From positions 1 through 64,000 of the forward strand of contig RAZA01000002.1 of assembly GCA_003612485.1 (NCBI GenBank): a stretch of DNA of 64,000 bases, given 5' to 3'. Position numbers and translations under genes: made by a program. The stretch comes from a bacterium D16-50 (GTDB lineage: Bacteria > Bacillota > Clostridia > Lachnospirales > Lachnospiraceae). Positions 27,076-36,480 of this stretch are shown here, piece after piece (the stretch's first letter is position 1; every line of letters starts with the position of its first letter). The notes below the pieces were generated by a model. The model was not told the DNA's origin, made no database searches, and saw only the letters and a program-made list of their open reading frames with translations.

Positions 27076-29754
27076 ATGATGCCGGAACAGATTCCAATTG
27101 AAGAACTGACCCCCATGATGCAGCAATATCTGGAGACAAAGAGGCAGTATAAGGACTGTATTCTTTTTTATCGTCTGGGCGATTTTTATGAAATGTTTTT
27201 TGAGGATGCCACCACCGCTTCAAAGGAGCTGGAGCTGACCCTTACGGGGAAGGCATGCGGGCTGGAGGAGCGGGCGCCTATGTGCGGCGTGCCCTACCAT
27301 GCGGTGGAAGGATATCTGACCAAGCTGGTCAACAAAGGCTATAAGGTGGCAATCTGCGAGCAGGTGGAAGATCCCAAGCTGGCCAAGGGCTTGGTAAAGC
27401 GGGACGTAATCCGGATCGTGACGCCGGGAACCAATTTAAATCTGCAGTCACTGGAGGAATCCAAAAACAATTTCCTCATGTGCATTGCCTACACTCCCGC
27501 AAAAACGGGCATTTCCGTGGCGGATGTCACCACGGGGGACTATTATCTCACGGAGGTGGAGGATCTAAAAAAGCTCAATGATGAGATGATGAAATATGAG
27601 CCCTCGGAGATCATATGCAACGATGCCTTTCTCGTCAGCGGCTTTGACGTGGAGGGGCTTCGGGGCAGGTATCATATCTCCGTCAATGCGCTGGAGCCCC
27701 ATGTCTTTGATGATGACGGCTGCAAAAAAATTCTGCTGCGGCATTTCAAGGCAGGCACTCTGGCCGGGCTGGGCATTCAGGACTTTCCGGTGGGCATGAC
27801 TGCGGCCGGAGCGCTGCTTCAGTATCTGTATGACATGCAGAAGACAGATCTGGCTCATATTACCCGTCTCACCCCTTACCTGACCAGCAAATATATGCTG
27901 CTGGACAGTTCCACCAGAAGGAATCTGGAGCTAACGGAGACCCTGCGGGAAAAGCAGAAGCGCGGTTCTCTGCTGTGGGTGCTGGACCGCACCAAGACGG
28001 CAATGGGCGGAAGGCTTCTGCGCAGCATGCTGGAACAGCCTTTGATTGACAAGGAAGAGATGGAGCGCCGTTTAGACGCTCTGGAGGAGTTCTGCGCGGA
28101 CAGCGTATCCAGAGACGAAATCAGAGAATATCTGAATCCCGTGTACGATCTGGAGCGACTGCTGAGTAAGGTCACATACAGAACCGCAAATCCCAGAGAT
28201 TTTATTGCCTTCCGCAATTCTTTAGAGATGCTCCCGGCTATCAAGGCGGTTCTTGCCGGGCAGTCTTCTCAGGAACTGAGGAGCATCGAAGCCGAGATAG
28301 ACTGTCTGCAGGATATTTTTCAGCTGATTCAGGCCGCTATCGAGGAGGAGCCGCCTATCACCATCCGGGAAGGCGGCATGATCAAGGACGGTTTCGACGA
28401 GACGGTGGACATGCTGCGGGAGGCCAAGAGGGATGGAAAGCAGTGGCTTGCCCGTCTGGAGGAGGAGGATCGGGAGCGAACAGGAATCAAGAATCTCAGA
28501 ATCAAATATAATAAGGTTTTCGGCTATTATTTTGAGGTGACCAATTCCTACAAAAATCTGGTGCCGGAGGACTATGTACGCAAACAGACTCTGGCCAATG
28601 CGGAGCGTTATACCACCCCTAAGCTGAAGGAGCTGGAAGACACCATTCTGAACGCGGAGGACAAACTGACCACCTTGGAATACGACCTGTTCTGCAGGAT
28701 CCGGGATTCCATAGCCATGGAGATTCAGCGGATCCAGACTACGGCCAAGGCTCTTGCAAGGCTTGATGTGTATGCATCCCTTTCCTTGGTGGCGGAGAGA
28801 AACGGCTATGTCCGTCCTCAGCTCAACGAAAAGGGCATATTGGACATCAGGGACGGCAGGCATCCCGTTGTGGAAAAAATGATTACAAATGATATGTTTA
28901 TTTCCAACGATACCTTTCTTGACAACGGCAGGCACTGCATCAGCATCATTACGGGGCCCAATATGGCGGGAAAGTCTACCTATATGCGCCAGACGGCGCT
29001 GATTGTGCTCATGGCCCAGATGGGCTGTTTCGTGCCTGCCAAAAGCGCCAACATCGGCATTGTGGATCGGATTTTCACCAGAGTGGGAGCGTCCGACGAC
29101 TTGGCCAGCGGCCAGTCCACTTTCATGGTGGAGATGAACGAGGTGGCCAATATCCTGCGCAATGCCACCTCCTCCAGCCTATTGATTTTGGACGAGATCG
29201 GCAGGGGCACATCCACCTTCGACGGACTCAGCATCGCCTGGGCTGTGATAGAGCATATCAGCAACAAAAAACTTTTGGGAGCCAAGACTCTCTTTGCCAC
29301 CCATTACCATGAGCTGACAGAGCTGGAAGGCAAGATGAGCAATGTAAATAACTACTGTATCGCCGTGAAGGAGCGGGGGGATGATATCGTATTCCTGCGC
29401 AAGATCATAAAGGGCGGCGCCGACAAGAGTTACGGCATTCAGGTGGCCAAGCTGGCGGGGGTCCCGGACATGGTCATCGATAGGGCAAAGGAAATCGTAG
29501 AGCAGCTCACGAACAATGATATCACGGAAAAAATCCAGAGCATTGCGGTGGAGGTAAAGGGAGATGGCCGGGGCCGAAAGATCGCCAAACCGGACGATAT
29601 GGAATTGGGCCAAATGTCCTTGTTTGACACCGTGACGGATGAGGACGTGCTGAAGGAGCTGATGGAGCTGGATGTAAATTCTCTGGCCCCCATCGATGCC
29701 CTGAACGCATTGTATCGGATGCAGAATAAGCTGAAGAATAGGTGGCAGGTGTAG
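27076..29754 (+). CDS. mutS: DNA mismatch repair protein MutS
   Basis: The 892-residue ATPase recognises mismatched bases and small loops. The N-terminal mismatch-binding domain has the conserved Phe and Glu (GDFYEMFFEDA), followed by the connector, core and clamp domains, and an ATPase domain with Walker A GPNMAGKSTYMRQ near residue 627 and ILDEIGRGTSTFDG. Two ATG codons at 27076 and 27079 are possible; AGGAGAAGG sits just before. It is the first gene of mutS-mutL-miaA, a common order in Clostridia, and mutL starts 43 bases after. Confidence 0.97.
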   Translation: MMPEQIPIEELTPMMQQYLETKRQYKDCILFYRLGDFYEMFFEDATTASKELELTLTGKACGLEERAPMCGVPYHAVEGYLTKLVNKGYKVAICEQVEDPKLAKGLVKRDVIRIVTPGTNLNLQSLEESKNNFLMCIAYTPAKTGISVADVTTGDYYLTEVEDLKKLNDEMMKYEPSEIICNDAFLVSGFDVEGLRGRYHISVNALEPHVFDDDGCKKILLRHFKAGTLAGLGIQDFPVGMTAAGALLQYLYDMQKTDLAHITRLTPYLTSKYMLLDSSTRRNLELTETLREKQKRGSLLWVLDRTKTAMGGRLLRSMLEQPLIDKEEMERRLDALEEFCADSVSRDEIREYLNPVYDLERLLSKVTYRTANPRDFIAFRNSLEMLPAIKAVLAGQSSQELRSIEAEIDCLQDIFQLIQAAIEEEPPITIREGGMIKDGFDETVDMLREAKRDGKQWLARLEEEDRERTGIKNLRIKYNKVFGYYFEVTNSYKNLVPEDYVRKQTLANAERYTTPKLKELEDTILNAEDKLTTLEYDLFCRIRDSIAMEIQRIQTTAKALARLDVYASLSLVAERNGYVRPQLNEKGILDIRDGRHPVVEKMITNDMFISNDTFLDNGRHCISIITGPNMAGKSTYMRQTALIVLMAQMGCFVPAKSANIGIVDRIFTRVGASDDLASGQSTFMVEMNEVANILRNATSSSLLILDEIGRGTSTFDGLSIAWAVIEHISNKKLLGAKTLFATHYHELTELEGKMSNVNNYCIAVKERGDDIVFLRKIIKGGADKSYGIQVAKLAGVPDMVIDRAKEIVEQLTNNDITEKIQSIAVEVKGDGRGRKIAKPDDMELGQMSLFDTVTDEDVLKELMELDVNSLAPIDALNALYRMQNKLKNRWQV

Positions 29755-29797
29755 GGAATAGGCCCTTGAGACGGTCAAAAAGGAGCGGGTTTTAGGT

Positions 29798-31900
29798 ATG
29801 GCAGAGATACATATTTTGGACTCTGAGACAATAGACAAAATTGCCGCCGGGGAGGTGGTGGAGCGTCCCGCAAGCGTGGTGAAGGAGCTGGTGGAGAACG
29901 CCATAGATGCGGGAGCGACTGCCGTCACCGTGGAGATAAAGGACGGGGGCATCGAGTTCATACGGGTCACGGACAATGGGAGCGGCATGGAGCGGGGCCA
30001 GCTGCGCCGGGCGTTTCTGCGCCATGCAACCAGCAAAATCGAGGATGCCGGGGATCTGGAGCGGATCTCCAGTCTCGGCTTCCGGGGGGAAGCCCTTTCC
30101 AGCATAGCGGCGGTGGCGAAAGTGGAGGTGATCACCAAGACTTCGGGGGATATCATAGGAAGCCGCATTCTTCTGGAGGGTTCCAGAGAGACTGCCTTCG
30201 ACGAGGTGGGAGCGCCTGAGGGCACCACCTTTTTGATACGCAACCTTTTCTTCAACACGCCCGCAAGAAGGAAGTTCCTAAAGCAGCCTGCCACGGAGGG
30301 AGGGTACATCGCAGACCTGATGGAGCATTTGGCTCTGTCAAGACCGGATATTTCCTTTAAGTTTACGATGGGAGGGCAGATGAAGTTCCACACCTCCGGC
30401 AACGGGGATCTGAGGGAGGTGGTCTACCGCATCTACGGAAGGGACGTAGCCAGAGAGCTGGTTCCCATACAGGCAAAACAGGAGGGGATCCGCGTGGAGG
30501 GCTATCTGGGAAAGCCGGTGCAGGTCCGATCCAACCGCAACTTTGAGATCTATTTTATAAACGGAAGGTTTATACGAAGCAACGTGGTATCCAAGGCGGT
30601 GGAGGAGGGGTATAAGGAATATCTGATGCAGCACAAGTTTCCTTTGTGCGTGCTCCATATCACTATGGACGCCCATAGAGTGGACGTGAACGTTCATCCT
30701 GCCAAGATGGATGTCCGATTCAGCAACGCTATGGAGTTTTGCGATTTTCTTATGCGTTCGGTGAAAAGGACCCTGCGGGACAGGGAGATGATTCCGGAAG
30801 CCTCCCTATCCACCAGTCAGGAACTGAAGGCCGAAAAAGCCCAGAAACAGAGGGAAAAAGGTGAAAGCGCCGCTCCGGAGCCCTTTGAGGACAATAGGAG
30901 CAGCTCCTACCGCCTGATGGAGGAGGCCAGATATCATGCAGAGCAGACAAAGGAACAGACGTTTTTTCACAATCCGGTATGGAGCCGGATAAAGGGAGAA
31001 AATGTCCATACGCAGGAAAAAGCTCTCCGGCAGGAATCCGAAAAGATATCCCGGCAGACAGTGCCGGGGGGCAAGGAAGAACCGGGAGCATATTTTCAGG
31101 AACAAGCTGCTGGACAGCCGGAATCCACAGAGGACTTTTTTACGGAGACCTCGGAACTGCCGGAGCCTGCAGAACCCTTTTTGGGGCAGAATCCGATGCT
31201 TTCTGACTCTGCAATGTTTGGCAAGGTGTCTGCGGGGGAGGCAGCAGCTGGGCAAATGACCTCCCCTGCCGGAGTCCAGCTGAATCTCTTTGAGGAAAGG
31301 ATCCTCACGGCGGACAACCGCAGCCGTTTCCGCATCATCGGACAAGTCTTCGATACCTACTGGCTTATTGAATATGAAGAAAAGCTTTTGATGATAGACC
31401 AGCATGCCGCCCACGAAAAAGTGAACTACGAGAGGCTGATGGGACAATACCGTCAAAAAAACGTGCTTTCTCAGGGGCTTCTTCCGCCGGTAATCGTCAC
31501 TCTGTCCGGTCAGGAGGAGGCGGTTTTAAAGGAGAATTTAGACACATTCTGCGCTCTGGGGTTTGAGGTGGAAGCCTTCGGGGGCAGTGAATATGCCTTG
31601 CGCAGCGTGCCTACGGATCTGTACGGCTGTCAGGAACAGGAGATGTTTCTGGAGGTGCTGGACGGCTTGATAGACGGCAGCGGCTTCGGCGGGATCCGTG
31701 TCATAGAAGAAAAGATCGCTTCCATGTCCTGCAAGGCGGCTGTGAAGGGAAACAGCAAGATGAATGTGCGGGAAGCGGAAGCGCTGATCGATGAGCTGCT
31801 GGCGTTGGAAAATCCTTATAATTGTCCTCATGGCAGGCCGGTGATCGTCTCCATGACAAGAGCGGAAATGGATAAGAAGTTTAAGCGCATCGTCAGCTGA
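29798..31900 (+). CDS. mutL: DNA mismatch repair protein MutL
   Basis: The 700-residue protein couples MutS to strand incision. The N-terminal GHKL ATPase shows ENAIDAGAT, DNGSGM and GFRGEALSSIA. A long variable linker of about residues 330-500 is rich in Glu, Gln, Pro and Ser. The C-terminal dimerisation domain contains DQHAAHEKVNYERL, the DQHAxHE endonuclease-type motif, plus CPHGRP, so an endonuclease-active MutL is likely. This fits organisms without MutH. The ATG at 29798 sits after AGGAGCGGG. Confidence 0.96.
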   Translation: MAEIHILDSETIDKIAAGEVVERPASVVKELVENAIDAGATAVTVEIKDGGIEFIRVTDNGSGMERGQLRRAFLRHATSKIEDAGDLERISSLGFRGEALSSIAAVAKVEVITKTSGDIIGSRILLEGSRETAFDEVGAPEGTTFLIRNLFFNTPARRKFLKQPATEGGYIADLMEHLALSRPDISFKFTMGGQMKFHTSGNGDLREVVYRIYGRDVARELVPIQAKQEGIRVEGYLGKPVQVRSNRNFEIYFINGRFIRSNVVSKAVEEGYKEYLMQHKFPLCVLHITMDAHRVDVNVHPAKMDVRFSNAMEFCDFLMRSVKRTLRDREMIPEASLSTSQELKAEKAQKQREKGESAAPEPFEDNRSSSYRLMEEARYHAEQTKEQTFFHNPVWSRIKGENVHTQEKALRQESEKISRQTVPGGKEEPGAYFQEQAAGQPESTEDFFTETSELPEPAEPFLGQNPMLSDSAMFGKVSAGEAAAGQMTSPAGVQLNLFEERILTADNRSRFRIIGQVFDTYWLIEYEEKLLMIDQHAAHEKVNYERLMGQYRQKNVLSQGLLPPVIVTLSGQEEAVLKENLDTFCALGFEVEAFGGSEYALRSVPTDLYGCQEQEMFLEVLDGLIDGSGFGGIRVIEEKIASMSCKAAVKGNSKMNVREAEALIDELLALENPYNCPHGRPVIVSMTRAEMDKKFKRIVS

Positions 31901-31926
31901 ATGAAAAAACGATAAGGGTGGTTTTT

Positions 31927-32898
31927 ATGGGCAGTGCAACCATAATGGCAGAAGCCATGAAGCGTTCCATGATCGTGCTTTCGGGCCCCACGGCAGTGGG
32001 AAAGACAAAATTGTCCATCGCGCTGGCCAAGGCTGTGGGCGGTGAGATAGTGTCCGCGGATTCCGTGCAGGTCTATCGGCATATGGATATCGGATCCGCA
32101 AAGATCACGAAGGAAGAGATGAATGGCGTGCCGCATCATATGATCGATATTCTGGAGCCTTGGGAGGAATTCAGCGTAGCTGTGTTTCAGGAAAGGTGCA
32201 AGGAATGCCTTTCCGGTATTTATGAAAGGGGCCATGTCCCCATAGTGACGGGAGGCACGGGCTTCTATGTGCAGGCGCTGCTTCGGGACGTGGACTTCTC
32301 CGATTTCCGGCCCGAATACCGGGCTTCTTTAGAGGCACTGGCAGAGGAGAAGGGCACGGCGTACCTCCACAAGATGCTGGCGGAGGTGGATCCGGCCTCC
32401 GGGCTGGCCATACATCCCAACAACGGGAAGCGGATCATACGGGCGCTGGAATATTTCTATCTCACCGGGGAGCCCATATCCGTTCATAACGAAAGGGAGC
32501 GGGAAAGGCCTCCGGCCTATGATGTCTGTTATTTCGTGCTGAACGACCTGAGGGAAAGGCTTTACCGGCGCATCGACCGAAGGGTGGACGAAATGCTGGA
32601 AAAGGGACTTGTGGAGGAGGTGGAAGGCCTTCGGAGGATGGGCTGCCATAAGGGAATGGTTTCCATGCAGGGACTGGGCTACAAGGAGATTCTGGCCTAT
32701 CTGGAGGGGGAGACCACTCTGGAGGAGGCAGTGGAGATACTGAAGCGGGATACCAGGCATTTTGCAAAAAGGCAGCTCACATGGTTTCGCCGGGAAAGAG
32801 AAGTTATCTGGGTAAACAAAAACGAGTTTCAGTATGATGAGGATAAAATATTACAGTATATGCTGGCATATGCGCGGAGGATGCTGCATATCCAATAA
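31927..32898 (+). CDS. miaA: tRNA dimethylallyltransferase MiaA
   Basis: The enzyme transfers a dimethylallyl group to A37 of tRNAs reading UNN codons, the substrate later thiomethylated by MiaB (15773). Marks are the P-loop GPTAVGKTKLS, SADSVQVYRHMDIGSAK, GGTGFYVQALL and the C-terminal RQLTWFR. From ATG 31927 it has 323 residues; the frame opens at GTG 31918, and the methionine before KRSMIVLS (near 31966) is also possible. The ribosome site AAGGGTGG fits 31927. It follows mutL by 26 bases. Confidence 0.95.
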   Translation: MGSATIMAEAMKRSMIVLSGPTAVGKTKLSIALAKAVGGEIVSADSVQVYRHMDIGSAKITKEEMNGVPHHMIDILEPWEEFSVAVFQERCKECLSGIYERGHVPIVTGGTGFYVQALLRDVDFSDFRPEYRASLEALAEEKGTAYLHKMLAEVDPASGLAIHPNNGKRIIRALEYFYLTGEPISVHNERERERPPAYDVCYFVLNDLRERLYRRIDRRVDEMLEKGLVEEVEGLRRMGCHKGMVSMQGLGYKEILAYLEGETTLEEAVEILKRDTRHFAKRQLTWFRREREVIWVNKNEFQYDEDKILQYMLAYARRMLHIQ

Positions 32899-32955
32899 GA
32901 CTAAAAATGCCGATAAGACTATGAGTGAGTAGAAGGAACGGAGAGGAAACTGAAA

Positions 32956-34287
32956 ATGAACAGTGACGAAATCATGCAGGGAGAGTCCCTGCTGGAGGCA
33001 TACGCCCGGATGGGCATCTCAAAGGAGGTCTACGAATACGGAAACAGGATCTGGGATTCCCTGCAGGAGCGCTTTCAGGATGTGGACCGCATCGCTGAGT
33101 ATAATCAGCTGAAGGTCATAAGGGCCATGCAGGAATGTCAGGTCAGCGAGGCCTGCCTTTTAGGAACCACGGGATACGGCTATGACGATCTGGGAAGAGA
33201 CACATTGGAGGAGGTTTATGCCAAGGTGTTCCATACGGAGGATGCGCTGGTAAGGCCCCAGATCACCTGCGGAACCCATGCGCTGGCGCTGGCGCTGATG
33301 AGCAATCTGCGTCCCGGGGACGAGCTGCTGTCCCCGGTGGGAAAACCCTATGACACATTGGAGGAGGTCATCGGCATTCGGCCCTCCAGAGGCTCTCTTG
33401 CAGAATACGGGATCACCTACCGCCAAGTGGATCTGCTCCCGGAGGGCGGTTTTGATTATGACGGCATAAGGAAGGCCGTGGGTCCCCGTACCAGACTGGT
33501 GACAATCCAGCGCTCAAAGGGCTACCAGACCCGTCCCACCCTTTCCGTGGACAGAATCGGAGAGCTTATCACCTTCATCAAGGGGATTAAGCCGGACGTG
33601 ATCTGCATGGTGGACAACTGCTATGGGGAATTCGTGGAGACCAAAGAACCCAGCGATGTAGGCGCCGACATGGTGGTGGGATCCTTGATCAAGAATCCCG
33701 GCGGAGGGCTGGCCCCCATCGGCGGATACATTGCCGGGAAAAGAGAATGTGTGGAAAATGCGGCGTACCGCCTCACCTCTCCGGGACTGGGAAAGGAGGT
33801 GGGAGCGTCTTTGGGCATTCTGAAGGATTTTTATCAGGGACTGTTCCTTGCGCCCACCGTAACGGCGTCCGCCCTGAAGGGGGCGGTCTTTGCGGCCAAT
33901 CTGTTTGAGGGCCTTGGCTTTCCGGTGGTTCCCTCCGGCAGCGAGAGCAGACACGACATCATTCAGGCAGTCACCTTCGGCACGGCGGAGGGGGTCATCG
34001 CCTTCTGTCAGGGCATTCAGGCCGCGGCACCTGTGGACAGCCATGTGTCGCCCCAGCCCTCGGACATGCCCGGCTATGATGCAAAGGTGATCATGGCGGC
34101 AGGAGCCTTTGTGTCGGGTTCCTCCATCGAGCTTTCCGCCGACGGCCCCATCCGCCCGCCCTATGCGGTCTACTTTCAGGGAGGTCTTACCTGGCCCCAC
34201 GCCAAGGCCGGCATACTCAGAGCGCTCCAATCCCTTGCCGACAAGGGGCTGGCGGATGGCATTTTATGTAGAAAAAACTCAAAATAA
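32956..34287 (+). CDS. Methionine gamma-lyase family protein (aluminium-resistance type)
   Basis: The 443-residue PLP-dependent protein resembles the YnbB/aluminium-resistance family, members of the Cys/Met metabolism PLP fold. Motifs seen are ITCGTHALALALMSNLRPGD, VDNCYGEFVET and GSLIKNPGGGLAPIGGYIAG, where the Lys in LIKNPG is the likely PLP lysine. Substrate is not established for this family. It sits in the conserved stretch after miaA and before a DUF4321 gene. Confidence 0.88.
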   Translation: MNSDEIMQGESLLEAYARMGISKEVYEYGNRIWDSLQERFQDVDRIAEYNQLKVIRAMQECQVSEACLLGTTGYGYDDLGRDTLEEVYAKVFHTEDALVRPQITCGTHALALALMSNLRPGDELLSPVGKPYDTLEEVIGIRPSRGSLAEYGITYRQVDLLPEGGFDYDGIRKAVGPRTRLVTIQRSKGYQTRPTLSVDRIGELITFIKGIKPDVICMVDNCYGEFVETKEPSDVGADMVVGSLIKNPGGGLAPIGGYIAGKRECVENAAYRLTSPGLGKEVGASLGILKDFYQGLFLAPTVTASALKGAVFAANLFEGLGFPVVPSGSESRHDIIQAVTFGTAEGVIAFCQGIQAAAPVDSHVSPQPSDMPGYDAKVIMAAGAFVSGSSIELSADGPIRPPYAVYFQGGLTWPHAKAGILRALQSLADKGLADGILCRKNSK

Positions 34288-34302
34288 AATCTATGATTTT
34301 AG

Positions 34303-34363
34303 TGTACAGCCCTTGTTTTTTGTGTTACTATATAGGGGCGAACGTTTCTGGATTCGTCTTTTA
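34303..34363 (+). promoter_or_regulatory. Promoter followed at once by a weak hairpin
   Basis: TGTACA (34303-34308), a 17-base spacer and TACTAT (34326-34331) are followed by GGCGAA (34337-34342) pairing with TTCGTC (34353-34358, one wobble) and a TTTTATT tail. The layout and part of the sequence (TTTTGTG, then GGGCGAA) resemble the element at 26874-26940. It may end the upstream gene and start the DUF4321-radC transcript. The 151-base gap otherwise holds nothing. Confidence 0.4.
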
Positions 34364-34438
34364 TTAGGATCTGCGGACGGCGTGCGACAGAAGAAGACAT
34401 GACAAAAGAAGGCATGACAAAGGAAAGAAGGTATCGGT

Positions 34439-34678
34439 TTGAAGAGAATAAACTGGCTGCTGCTGATACTGGTGCTGGTTGGGTTCGTCATTGGCAGATT
34501 CATAGGCTCTTATTTTGAAGGCACTTTTCTGAATTACGGCGAGTCGTTCGGGCTGAGTTCGCCGGTGGTGCTGAATCTGGGCTTTTTTGTTCTGACCTTC
34601 GGGCTGACGATCCATATCACCATCGCCAGCGTTCTGGGCGTAGTAATCGCATTGGTGGTATACCGGTTTATCAGATAG
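34439..34678 (+). CDS. DUF4321 small membrane protein
   Basis: The 79-residue protein has two hydrophobic segments (LLLILVLVGFVIGRFIGSYF and LNLGFFVLTFGLTIHITIASVLGVVIALVVY) and matches the DUF4321 family of Clostridia, found near radC and mre genes. Function unknown. It starts with TTG at 34439, which follows AGAAGG by about 7 bases. It precedes radC by 34 bases, so they probably share a transcript. Confidence 0.8.
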   Translation: MKRINWLLLILVLVGFVIGRFIGSYFEGTFLNYGESFGLSSPVVLNLGFFVLTFGLTIHITIASVLGVVIALVVYRFIR

Positions 34679-34712
34679 TCCTTGATGCGTCGGAGAAGGT
34701 AGAAGGAGACGC

Positions 34713-35432
34713 GTGGCAACAAAAAGAGCAAAGAACGTATCAGACACTGCGAAAGAAAAAGCGGACGAGCTGCCTTACGAAAGATTCCTGCGGTTCGGGC
34801 CGGACTCCCTCACGGAGGCCGAGCTTCTGGCCATTATCATCCGCACCGGAACGAAAGGCAAGAGCGCTCTGGAGACAGCGAGAGATGTTCTGCGGATGGC
34901 CAGATACCCGAAGATGGGGCTGCTCGGACTTCAGGATCTGTCCGTGGAGGATCTGGAGGGCATCAGCGGCATCGGGCAGGTAAAGGCAGTAAAGCTCAAG
35001 TGCATCACGGAGCTGTGCAAGAGGATGAGCCGGGCGAAAGTAAGCATAGGCGAGAATTTCACCAGCTCCAGACAGGTGGCGGATTATTTCATGGAAGATA
35101 TGCGGCATCGGAAGACGGAATGTGTGATGCTGGTATGTCTGGATGCCAAGGGACAGATGCTATGCGAGAAGAAGCTGTCCGAGGGCAGCGTCAATATGTC
35201 CCTCATCTCCCCCAGAGAGATTTTTCTGGCGGCTCTGGAGTATAAGGCGGTGAATATTTTGCTGGTACACAATCACCCCAGCGGAGATCCCACCCCAAGC
35301 AGGGCAGACCGGGAGCTTACCCGCAATGTGCGGGAAATGGGCGAAAGAATCGGGATCACGCTGCTGGATCATGTGGTCATCGGTGACAACTGCCATGTCA
35401 GCTTCAGGGAGAACAAATGGTTTGTGAGCTAG
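34713..35432 (+). CDS. radC: RadC family JAB/JAMM-domain protein
   Basis: The 239-residue protein has an N-terminal helix-hairpin-helix region (GISGIGQVKAVKLK) and a JAMM metalloprotease-like domain with H186 and H188 in HNHPSGDPTPSRAD. Its role, once tied to DNA repair, is uncertain. The GTG at 34713 is preceded by AAGGAG. It lies just upstream of mreB, the order seen in many Firmicutes. Confidence 0.93.
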   Translation: MATKRAKNVSDTAKEKADELPYERFLRFGPDSLTEAELLAIIIRTGTKGKSALETARDVLRMARYPKMGLLGLQDLSVEDLEGISGIGQVKAVKLKCITELCKRMSRAKVSIGENFTSSRQVADYFMEDMRHRKTECVMLVCLDAKGQMLCEKKLSEGSVNMSLISPREIFLAALEYKAVNILLVHNHPSGDPTPSRADRELTRNVREMGERIGITLLDHVVIGDNCHVSFRENKWFVS

Positions 35433-35469
35433 TCCGTTCATCATTTTACATTAGAAAGGGGTTGTCGTT

Positions 35470-36480
35470 TTGGCAAGCAACGCATTCGGTATCGATTTAG
35501 GCACCAACAACATCAAGATCTATAGCAGAAGCGATGATAGGATTCTGGTAGAGAAGAACATGATCGCCATTGAGAATAAGAATGTCCTGTTCGCGTATGG
35601 AAATTCTGCCTTTGAGATGTATGAGAAGGCGCCCGGCAATATTCATATATCTTATCCGTTGAGCTATGGTGTCATAGCTGATATCAAGAACATGGAGACC
35701 TTGGTGCGGTATTTCATATCCGATCTGCAGAAGGGCAACAGCAAGCCTGCCGATTTCTTCATCGCGGTGCCCACGGATGTGACGGAGGTGGAGAAGAGGG
35801 CTTTTTATGACCTCATCAAGGACGCCAATGTGAAGGCGAAAAAGATCATGGTGGTGGAGAAGGCCGTGGCGGACGGTCTGGGGCTGGACATCGACGTAAA
35901 GAATTCTCAGGGCGTGCTGGTGGTGGACGTGGGCTATGAAACCACGGAGATTTCCATTCTGTCTCTGGGAGGCATCGTGCTGAGCCGCCTGATCAAGACG
36001 GGAGGCCTGAAGTTCGACGAGGCCATCCGGGCTGCGGTGCGGAAAGAGTTCAGCCTGATCATCGGAGGCAAGACATCGGAGACGGTGAAGATATCCCTGC
36101 GGGATCTGGAACAGCAGGGGATAGGCGCCATCGTCTACGGAAGGGACATCGTCACGGGACTCCCCATAGAGCGGGAGATTCCCACAAAGCTGGTAGTGGA
36201 GTGCTTAGAGGAGCATTTCAACACCATCATCGACAATGTGAAGGTGATTCTGGAGCGGACGCCCCCGGAGCTTGCGGCGGATATTTACCGCCACGGCATC
36301 TATCTCACGGGAGGAGCGTCCCAGATCAGCCATCTGGCAGACCGGCTTGCGTCGGGCACGGGCTTAAAGGTCAATGTGGCGGAGAACCCGCTGGCCAGCG
36401 TGGTCATGGGCCTTGCTAAGATCATCAAGGACGACAACTATAAATCCGTAGCTTATGCGATTGAAGGGATGAGCAGATGA
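35470..36480 (+). CDS. mreB: Rod shape-determining protein MreB
   Basis: The 336-residue actin-like ATPase forms membrane-bound filaments that guide lateral wall synthesis. The nucleotide site is visible in FGIDLGTNNIKIY and VVDVGYETTEISIL, with GGASQISHLADRL near the C terminus. It starts with TTG at 35470 after AAAGGGG. Identity with MreB rather than Mbl comes from the mreCD genes that follow. Its stop overlaps the mreC start (ATGA). Confidence 0.92.
   Translation: MASNAFGIDLGTNNIKIYSRSDDRILVEKNMIAIENKNVLFAYGNSAFEMYEKAPGNIHISYPLSYGVIADIKNMETLVRYFISDLQKGNSKPADFFIAVPTDVTEVEKRAFYDLIKDANVKAKKIMVVEKAVADGLGLDIDVKNSQGVLVVDVGYETTEISILSLGGIVLSRLIKTGGLKFDEAIRAAVRKEFSLIIGGKTSETVKISLRDLEQQGIGAIVYGRDIVTGLPIEREIPTKLVVECLEEHFNTIIDNVKVILERTPPELAADIYRHGIYLTGGASQISHLADRLASGTGLKVNVAENPLASVVMGLAKIIKDDNYKSVAYAIEGMSR

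Noticed and set aside
29179-30402. A 407-codon open frame on the minus strand spanning the mutS-mutL junction
   Set aside because: It spans two well-defined genes and shows no family marks.
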